DNA of 64,000 nucleotides from Batillaria attramentaria (Eukaryota; Mollusca; Gastropoda; Batillariidae): NCBI GenBank assembly GCA_018292915.2, contig JACVVK020000059.1, positions 111,001 to 175,000 of the forward strand, read 5' to 3'. Shown piece by piece: positions 57,044 to 64,000 of this stretch (position 1 is its first letter; each line of letters starts with the position of its first letter). The notes under the pieces were generated by a model. It saw only the letters and a program-made list of their open reading frames with translations, ran no database searches and was not told where the DNA came from. The position numbers and the translations under genes were made by a program.

Positions 57044-58745
57044 ATGGAAGCGTCTTGCATTCAGATCCTCTTGTTGTTCCTACCCCTGTCCTGCATGGGG
57101 GTAGACGTACAGAGAAGAGAGAACCTTTTCTCAAAGTCTGGTGATGAAGATGTTATGTACGATGACCATCTTCTCTTTTCGCTGGCTGTCTCCTCCAAAC
57201 GCGAATGTGCCCTCCGATGTTCGGACACCGAGGATTGCGCCACGTTCACCTTTGCCAAAGGGTCGCCCTCTGGCACCTGCCGTCTGCATTCTGAGGTGAT
57301 GATGTCACAATGCCCGTTCTCGTTAGCACCTGGAACGGCAACGTACAGAAAGAGACAAGAACCAGGTAAGAGACTGCGCCGTAGTTACCTGTCTTGGTTA
57401 ACCTCCGGGAAGCCGGCGCGGCCGGAACGCGGCCGGCCTGTCACGCAATCCCAAATCACATGGACCTGCATAGCAACATCATCTTCTTTCAGTCTTTGAA
57501 CTGGACTGCATCATCTTCATCTTCATCATCATGTATAGTAAAATACTTACCAACTCAGCTTCGTACCTCGTCTCCCACTATTTGGAAATTCCATGAAGCT
57601 GGCGACAATTTAGGGCACAAGTTTCAATGCCCATTTCGCGCAGTGCACTTCTTTAACTGAAAGTGTGCTCTTTTTTTTTTTTTTTTTTTTTTGCTTGCAT
57701 GCAGCCAGTTTTATTTACCTCAGGCCTTTGCTCCAGTGTATTTTACCAGCCCTGTCATCTTTAGCCAAACACAAAAGACAGACGGAACTGAACGGAAAAT
57801 CTGTCGTGTTGGCGTGTTTCTGACGTTGAATAAGCTCTCTGCAACTTTGTCACAGGTCCTCTGAACATATCGGCGTGTGCTAACAGCTCAGACTGCGCCA
57901 CCTGCATTGGGTTTGAATGCTTCTCCGGCCAATGCCTCTGTACACCTGGCTACTACTTCTCCATGGGATCCAAAATATGCGTCAGCAGTAAGTAAATCTG
58001 TTAGCTTATACTTCGCTTCGCAGCAGCAGCACTCCTCCCTAAACTGGCTAGCCCAGGCAGTGTGCAGGCCGGTTCTGCAGAACTCTACTTAGACTATTTC
58101 GAGCCGGGCGTGCAGGCGCACGCGCAAGTGCCGGCAACCCCTGTTCAAAAGAAGTCTTTAGTATAGTCTTGTACTCTTTGAAGAGACGCGTTTAATCCCG
58201 GCTTTCACAACTTTTGGCGCTGGCCGGCACCTGCCGGTAGACAACTGCCGTCCCTGATCAGCATTCCTAAATGAATAAATTGATCCATTTTTTCCTGTTT
58301 TATTTTCTATACTTTTTAAAATTATGTTTTATTTCCTAATTTCTATTTCTCGTTTTTTTTTATTTATTAAAAAAAATTACTCTTTCCCTGAATATTCTTC
58401 TTAATTTTGCAGTTCAGCTTTCTACAGCTGACCTGACCTAAGCATTATTGATGTCAACACGTAAGTAACGATGTTTAATTCTTTTCAGCCTGTGAAGAAG
58501 GCGACCTGCAGCAGAACTTCACGAAATATGCTGAGAGCAGCATCGCTGGCCACAACATCGCGTCGAACTCTTCGCTGACTCTGGAAGAATGCCAAGGAAT
58601 GTGCAGCAACAACACGGCATGCCGCACGTTTGAGTTTGAAAGAGCTGGGGGCAACTGCACCCTGCAGACCGTCACCCCGCTCGACGTTGTGTGGGACAGC
58701 GCTGCTGGCCATGCCTGGGATTTGTATCAGAGGATGTGCGCTTAA
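57044..58745 (+). CDS. Secreted protein with two PAN/apple domains and an EGF/EB-like segment, three exons, 236 aa
   Basis: Exons 57044-57365, 57856-57987 and 58489-58745, both introns GT-AG and phase 1; the spliced frame is 711 nt with TAA at 58743. Residues 1-19 or so form a signal peptide (hydrophobic core IQILLLFLPLSCM). Residues about 25-105 are a PAN/apple domain (RCSDTEDCATFTF, then GTCRLHSE). Exon 2 is cysteine-rich (CANSSDCATCIGFECFSGQC, then LCTPGYYF), like an EGF or EB module. Exon 3 is a second PAN/apple domain (LEECQGMCSNNTACRTFEFE, GGNCTLQT). Each domain is its own exon with symmetric phase, typical of shuffled extracellular modules. Several N-glycosylation sequons (NIS, NSS, NFT, NNT, NCT) support secretion. 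PAN domains bind protein or carbohydrate; the ligand here is unknown. No clear polyadenylation signal was seen soon after the stop. Confidence 0.82.
57411..57545 (+). mobile_element. SINE family F, internal fragment in intron 1 of the PAN-domain gene
   Basis: The stretch GCCGGCGCGGCCGG to ATCATCATGTATAGTAAAAT matches 6955-7050 in order (CCTGTCACGCA, TCCCAAA, CACATGGACCT, CATAGCA, ATCTT, CATCATCATG). Head and 3' end are missing. Confidence 0.65.
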
Positions 58746-58914
58746 TTAATCAGTTAAAGGCGTACCCCAAGGGAAGTCACTCTCATCGTCTCTTTTTTTT
58801 TTTACACAGAGGAGAGGCGTGACTTGAAAACTCTCCCATAGTCCTCTATTACTGCCAGACGTTAAAGTTTCGACATTTTCGAAGTGATGGACGCAGTGAC
58901 ACGCTGGCAAACAG

Positions 58915-59090
58915 GTCTAGTTTACACAGCCAGAGGAAACTTTTTTTTTTTTTTTTTGTAACGGGGACCCGTTTTGGAGTAAGCACAATTATGCCTAGGG
59001 TCGGGGTCGACGTCGCACCGACTCGGCCAACCAAATGCGAGAGCAGTGGCCGATCACCCCTTTAGACCACTCCCACCGCCCTAGTTACTC
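58915..59090 (-). mobile_element. tRNA-headed SINE, family E
   Basis: On the minus strand it reads GGCGGTGGGAGTGGTCTAAA, then a B-box region and GACCCCGACCCTAGGC, and ends near CAGTTTCCTCTGGCTGTGTA-like sequence. The same order, partly degenerate, is found at 20428-20620. It lies just downstream of the PAN-domain gene. Confidence 0.65.
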
Positions 59091-59146
59091 GTACATGACC
59101 TCTCGACAACTGCGCGACTTGGTTCCGCATTGGCCGAACTCAATCG

Positions 59147-60760
59147 TTTTTTATGTTGTTTCCATAGTAATGGAAACAACATAATAGGACGGGCTAAAAT
59201 TTCCACGTTCATAGGCAAGCATCTGTGGTACAAACGCACGTCACTGCCGATCTCCCGCAGAGACGATTATGCAAGTGTAACTCTGACAATGACGTAAGAA
59301 AACTTGCGTCATCGATGCTGACGCGTATGGTGTTCCGAACGCACTTCTCCTCCTCAGTGAGTGCCGTCTGTGCGGATGTGTGTGCGTGTGTGCGTGTGTG
59401 AATTGTGTCCGGGCCCGTTTCTTCGAAGATACTTAACCGAATGGCTTCAAATTTGGCGTATCCAAATTTATCAAAATGTTACATTAGACGATTCAAGCGT
59501 GTGATGATTGCTTAAGTGATTTGGGAGTTATCGCCCTTTTGAGACAAGTTGGTTGTCTTTCGTGTACAGGCGTAATATTTATTTAAATCACTCAATTTTT
59601 TGGCAGTAGATAGCTTGAATACGGACTCTGAATTGATTCACTACTAGAAAATGGTCGCTCTTATAGTTTTCATGTAAACCGAGCCTGAGTTGACATTGCA
59701 TGTGAACCCAGTTCAGATGCCTATTTCTCCGAAAATACTAAACCGATCGATTTCAAATTTGGGGTTTCTAAATGAATCAAGATTGTTGAATAGAAGGCCC
59801 GATCCAGGTACGATTGCACACATGATTTGCGAGTTATCGCCCTTTTCAGAAAAAGTGGCTTTCTGGCGTTTAAAGGCGTAATATTTACCTAAACCACTCC
59901 ATTTTTGGGACATAGATAGCATGAATACGGACTCTCAACTGAGTGAATTTTGGAGGTTGTCGCTTTTATACTTTTGGCGTAAACCGTACCTGATGAAAGT
60001 GCTGGTGAACACACTTTAGATCTCAAAATCGCTCCTACTATACATAGATAATGAGCCTGGGGTGCCATAAAAAATATACAAAAAAAATTAGAAAAATTCA
60101 CTGCAGCCGTTGTCGTCAGTTGACTCGAAAATTTGTACTCGAAGCACATTTCCTTTACACAAGCCACACGCCTCACAAACATCGCAGAAAAGGCACACGC
60201 GCACTGACGCAAAACTGTATCAGCGTCAGTTTGCCGACGTCATGTTTGATTGACGTGGGGGTGTGTCGTCACTTTTCGGAAGTTCTCTATTTGTAGACGG
60301 GGAAAGCGGGAGTTTCATTGATGTAGTGAGCTTTGTTTTTCCCACTGACTCTCACTCAATAGCATAGTAGAGTGAGAGAACACCACATAGGTCTCAATGG
60401 AGCACATGCACAAACGCGGCTCGCGCAAGTCTGCGTGCGTGCGTGCGCGCGTATGTCTGTGTGTGTCTGTGTGCGCGCGCGTGCAGCAGACATAACACAT
60501 AGTGAAAAAACGTTCGCCGCGCAGACTTGTCTGTTAAACACATTGAGCCGGTATAAATTCGATCTTTACACTGCGCAGCAGCAACACTTCAATTTTCATG
60601 GGGCTGCTTTCATTGCAAGAATTGTATCCGAGTCAAAGTTATTACGTCAAATGTATTATGCGTCATCCCAATGAGGAAAACGTCATAGATTTCAAAGAAA
60701 ACAACTTGACGTCTCTCTTCCAAAACCAAGATTGGTCTGACAAGCCCGGTCAGTTGTTTC

Positions 60761-60793
<33 letters not shown>

Positions 60794-60795
60794 TG

Positions 60796-60839
<44 letters not shown>

Positions 60840-60932
60840 TCCCGAATACATGGCATTACAAAAGAACGACCGTGACGACAGCAGGTGATTAAATGGAAAC
60901 AACATATTGGGCTGGTCAGTGGCCATCTTGTT
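59147..60932 (-). mobile_element. Repeat element K, copy 2, inverted partner of the intronic copy
   Basis: Reverse complement of 30567-32114 over nearly all its length, with a few substitutions. It is about 240 bp longer because of an extra segment around 59670-59905. That segment resembles the neighbouring stretch (the pattern CGATxxxTTCAAATTTGG followed by a call for GAGTTATCGCCCTTTT occurs in both), so it looks like an internal duplication gained here or lost from the other copy. The (GA)n(TG)n tract lies at about 60771-60838. The partly conserved 107-codon frame is at 59889-60212 on the minus strand. Confidence 0.7.
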
Positions 60933-62136
60933 GTTTTTTTTAATGGAGTTTCTCTGGGCTATATTTATATTTCTAGTTATTATGTATTTAATGCTTGGAT
61001 CATCTTCTTTAATGTTCTCTTTTTGCTGTCAAATGCAAACTTGTTTGATGCACTGACGAAACTATTTCACTACCACAGTAGAATTTTTGGGTAAAGTTAA
61101 ATGTAGTCCTACAGCATACATTGGGTGCGAAAATTTTGATTGTTCTAGCTGTTCATATGCAAATAGGTATGCGACCCAGTGGCGTATGCATAATCAGTGC
61201 TATTGGCATTGCGCTTCATCAAATCTACTTCAGTACAGACCAGCACATCAGGAAAGTGTTGGATGTACATGTAGGAAGTTTATCTCCTTCGCTCACAATA
61301 GCTTTAGGTGTACTGAAATCACATGTAAACTGTATAATATTACCTATTCTATACGAGTTGTAATCACAGACCACGGAATCCGTGTACCGGGATCTTTGTT
61401 GTAATGGCCAAGCAAGAGACAATACTACATGTTGGCTACTTGCAAGGGATTTGTCTAGGTGGTGGTGGAAAACAAGAAAATAGTAGTCATTTCATTGCTG
61501 GACATTTGTAAAATTTAATACTGTGTTTGGATGACTGTCGCTCTTCTATGCTACTGCGTTTAGGTGTACGGCACCCGATAGCTGTATCGTCTTCTTGTTG
61601 TTGTTGTTGGTTTTCGGCTTTTTTTCCGGGGGGGGGGGGGGGGGGGTTACTTGATCCGTTTTTGTTTTTATTCATTTTTTTTTGTTTTGGTTTGGTTTTT
61701 GTCTGAATGTATGTAGCCGCGAATTAGCCTCTGTTGCTTGCGCGGCGTTAAGCCCTAACTAACTAACTAACTGAATGTATGTAACCATATGTGTGGTTGT
61801 TTATCCTGTGTATGTTCAAAATGTTGGGAAAAAATTAAGAAGAAAAAAAATTCGTATAGTCATATCATCTCCTCTGAGAACGTACAATGAGTACAGCAAA
61901 GCTTTCGCGTCTACTGATTTCTTGCGCACTGGCGTAAGGACACAATATGACCGTGGGGTCATGTTTGGTGGGTTTTTTAGGTACCCTGTTTGGCAAGTGT
62001 GCCAGTCTGTAGTGATTTTTGTTGTCACGAAAAAGCGTGATTGTCGTGAGTTTTGTGTTATGTAGGTCAAGGCGCATGGCAGGCGGTCCCAAAAAGCGGC
62101 CATCTGCCAGCGAAACCGGGACTTTTTGCACAGTAC
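60933..62136. other. Intergenic region between element K copy 2 and the LINE
   Basis: AT-rich DNA with a G-run at 61629-61647 and the (CTAA)n retroelement tail. The last 70 bases are probably the 3' untranslated end of the LINE, as they follow its stop codon. No gene was seen. Confidence 0.6.
61700..61775 (+). mobile_element. Retroelement 3' end with (CTAA)n tail
   Basis: TGCTTGCGCGGCGTTAAGCC followed by CTAACTAACTAACTAACT. GGCGTTAAG plus a short tandem tail is a common 3' end of invertebrate SINE/LINE elements. The body is not recognised. Confidence 0.5.
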
Positions 62137-64000
62137 TTACTTAGGCCCCTGGCTCCACGTGGAGCATAGGCCATCGACAACCCTTCGCCATCGCACTCTG
62201 TTCTGGGCTATTCTTGCCACTCCAGTCCAGTTGGTCCCCTGCTTATATAACTCTGCCTCAGTGTCCCGCCTCCAGCTGTTGCGAGGCCGGCCTCTCTTCC
62301 TTTTCCCCTGTGGGTTCCATGTCAGGGCTTGGCGTGTGGTGCTGGATGCTGGCTTCCTGAGGGTGTGTCCAATCCAGCCCCACTTCCTCCGCAGGATCTG
62401 CTTGGTCGCTGGTTCCTGCCCTGCTCGCTCCCACAGCTCTTCGTTCCGGATCTTCTCTGGCCATCGGATGTTGAAGATGCGCCTCAGACAGGTGTTGAGA
62501 AATGTCTGGATCTTCTGCTGCATCGTCTTTGTTGTCCTCCATGTTTCGCATCCGTAGAGCAGAACTGACTTCACGTTGGAGTTGAAGATGCGAAGTTTGG
62601 TTCTTATGCTGACAACTTTGGATGCCCAGATGTTCTTCAGCATGACCATTGCTGCTCTTGCCTTGCCGATTCTGGCTGTGACGTCTCGGTCTGTGCCTCC
62701 CTGTCCATCAACCACACTCCCCAGGTAGACAAAGGACTCTACCTCCCTGATGGGCTCTCCACCGACTGTGACTGGTGTGTTGGCAGTGGTGTTGATCTTC
62801 ATCAGCTCGGTTTTCCTCCTGTTGATCTTGAGCCCTGTTCCGGCTGATGTGGCTTCCAGGCATGTAGTCTTGTCCTGCATCTGGCTGTGGCTGTGAGACA
62901 GGAGCGCCAGGTCGTCCGCGAAGTCGAGGTCATCCAGCTGCGTCCAGAGTGTCCACTGTATCCCGTTTTTCCTGCCTGTTGTGGTGGTCTTCATGATCCA
63001 GTCGATGACCAGGAGGAAGAGGAATGGGGACAACAGGCATCCCTGGCGGACTCCGGTCTTCACCTCGAAGCTTTCTGACAACTGGCCGGCATGGGCAATC
63101 CTGCAGCTCATGTCTTTGTAGGTGCACTGGATCAGGGAGATGATCTTCCCGGGAACTCCATAGTGCCTTAGCAGCTTCCACAGCGCCTCTCTGTCTACAC
63201 TGTCGAAGGCCTTCTCATAGTCTATGAAGTTGATGTAGAGGGGGGAGTTCCACTCCAGTGACTGCTCAACAATGATGCGTAGGCTGGCGATCTGGTCAGC
63301 GCAGGACCTGTTCCTGCGAAAGCCCGCCTGCTGGTCTCGGAGCATAGGGTCAACTGCCTCCCTCATCCTCTCCAGTAGAATTCTGTTGAGAACCTTGCCT
63401 GGCACTGACAGGATCATGATCCCTCGGTAGTTGCTGCAGTCCCTGAGGTCCCCTTTCTTTGGCAGCTTGATGACGATCCCTTCTTTCCACTGGGCTGGCA
63501 CCTCTTCCTTCTCCCAGATCTTGCTGAATAGGCTGTGCAGCATGTTGACGGCTGTCTCTGTGTCTGCTTTGATGGCTTCTGCTGGTATCTCGTCCGGCCC
63601 TGCAGCTTTCCCATTTCTCAGTGTCATGATGGCTTTCCTGATCTCCGCCTTAGAGGGCTTGTCGCAGTTGATGGGTAGTTCTGTCTCAGCTGGCGGGATG
63701 TCTGGAGGTGTTTCAGGGATGGGGCGATTTAACAGTTCCCTGAAGTGTTCTGCCCATCGCTTCAGCTGTTCCTCAGTTGTTGTCAGTGGGTGCCCGTTCT
63801 TGTCCTTCACTGGTTTGTCTGTCTGCCGAAATTTGCCCGCGAGCTTCTTGGTCACCTGGTACAGGTCTTTTAGGTTCCCTTGTCCGGCTGCTTCCTCTGC
63901 TTGATTGGCCAGGTTGTCGATGTAGTCCCTCTTGTCCTTTCTGGTGCTCCTCTTCACTTCTCTGTCAGCTGCTGTGTATTCTTCCTGTGCCTTTGCCTTA
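62137..64000 (-). mobile_element. Non-LTR retrotransposon, 3' part: open reverse transcriptase frame running off the right edge
   Basis: A single open frame of about 620 codons runs from the window edge to TAA at 62137-62139. Near the start is the linker to an upstream endonuclease (not in the window), then the reverse transcriptase: NGKAAGPDEIPAEAIKAD (motif 1), VIKLPKKGDLRDCSNYRGI, QQAGFRRNRSCADQI, YINFIDYEKAFDSVDREALW (motif A), GVRQGCLLSPFLFLLVIDWI (motif B), LDDLDFADDLALLSH (catalytic Asp-Asp as FADD) and FVYLGSVVDGQGG. The C-terminal part has LLYGCETWRTTKTMQQKIQT, KWGWIGHTLRKPASS and GKRKRGRPRNSWRRD. Such elements copy themselves by target-primed reverse transcription. I cannot decide the clade (RTE-like against CR1/I-like). 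No stops or frameshifts are visible, so this copy may be young. Confidence 0.9.

Noticed and set aside
62126..62557. Plus-strand frames opposite the LINE
   Set aside because: They are shadows of the well-supported reverse transcriptase frame on the minus strand and have no domain signature.

Overview
The window looks like nuclear DNA of a lophotrochozoan animal, most probably a marine gastropod mollusc. It has short exons with GT-AG introns, many long (CA/TG)n microsatellites, several families of tRNA-headed SINEs, and small inverted-repeat elements. The species cannot be fixed from sequence alone. About one sixth of the window is exon; the rest is intron, repeat or intergenic DNA.

Layout. 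From 52690 down to the left edge runs one very large minus-strand gene for a dynein heavy chain. I could chain 64 coding exons (10,136 nt, about 3,379 residues). They cover the tail, linker, AAA1, AAA2, AAA3 and the start of AAA4. The rest of the motor (AAA4 remainder, stalk, AAA5, AAA6 and C-terminus) lies beyond position 1. The chain keeps a compatible phase at every junction except for one missing base in exon 10 (44556-44773). The protein is a divergent dynein. AAA1-AAA3 keep recognisable Walker A motifs, AAA4 has lost its Walker A signature, the AAA1 sensor region is altered, the tail is long, and Ser/Arg-rich or charged inserts sit in the linker and between AAA1 and AAA2. A DNHD1-like identity is a reasonable guess but is not proven.

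Upstream of the dynein start lies a 4.3 kb divergent intergenic region with CpG-richer DNA next to the start codon, CA microsatellites, (TTC)n/(AGC)n tracts and a diverged minisatellite of about 38 bp units (55569-56990). A three-exon plus-strand gene follows (57044-58745). It encodes a 236-residue secreted protein with a signal peptide, a PAN/apple domain, an EGF/EB-like cysteine-rich segment and a second PAN/apple domain.

To the right of that gene (59147-60932) is a 1.8 kb element. Its inverted, nearly identical partner lies at 30567-32114 inside a dynein intron. The right edge carries the 3' part of a non-LTR retrotransposon on the minus strand, with an open reverse transcriptase frame running off the window. 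Other mobile DNA includes at least six copies of one tRNA-derived SINE, three more SINE families, TA- and TTAA-flanked MITE-like elements, and a LINE 3' remnant.

The two genes are not an operon and nothing visible links their functions. The dynein would work as a microtubule motor (or motor-like protein) in cilia or flagella; the PAN protein would be exported.
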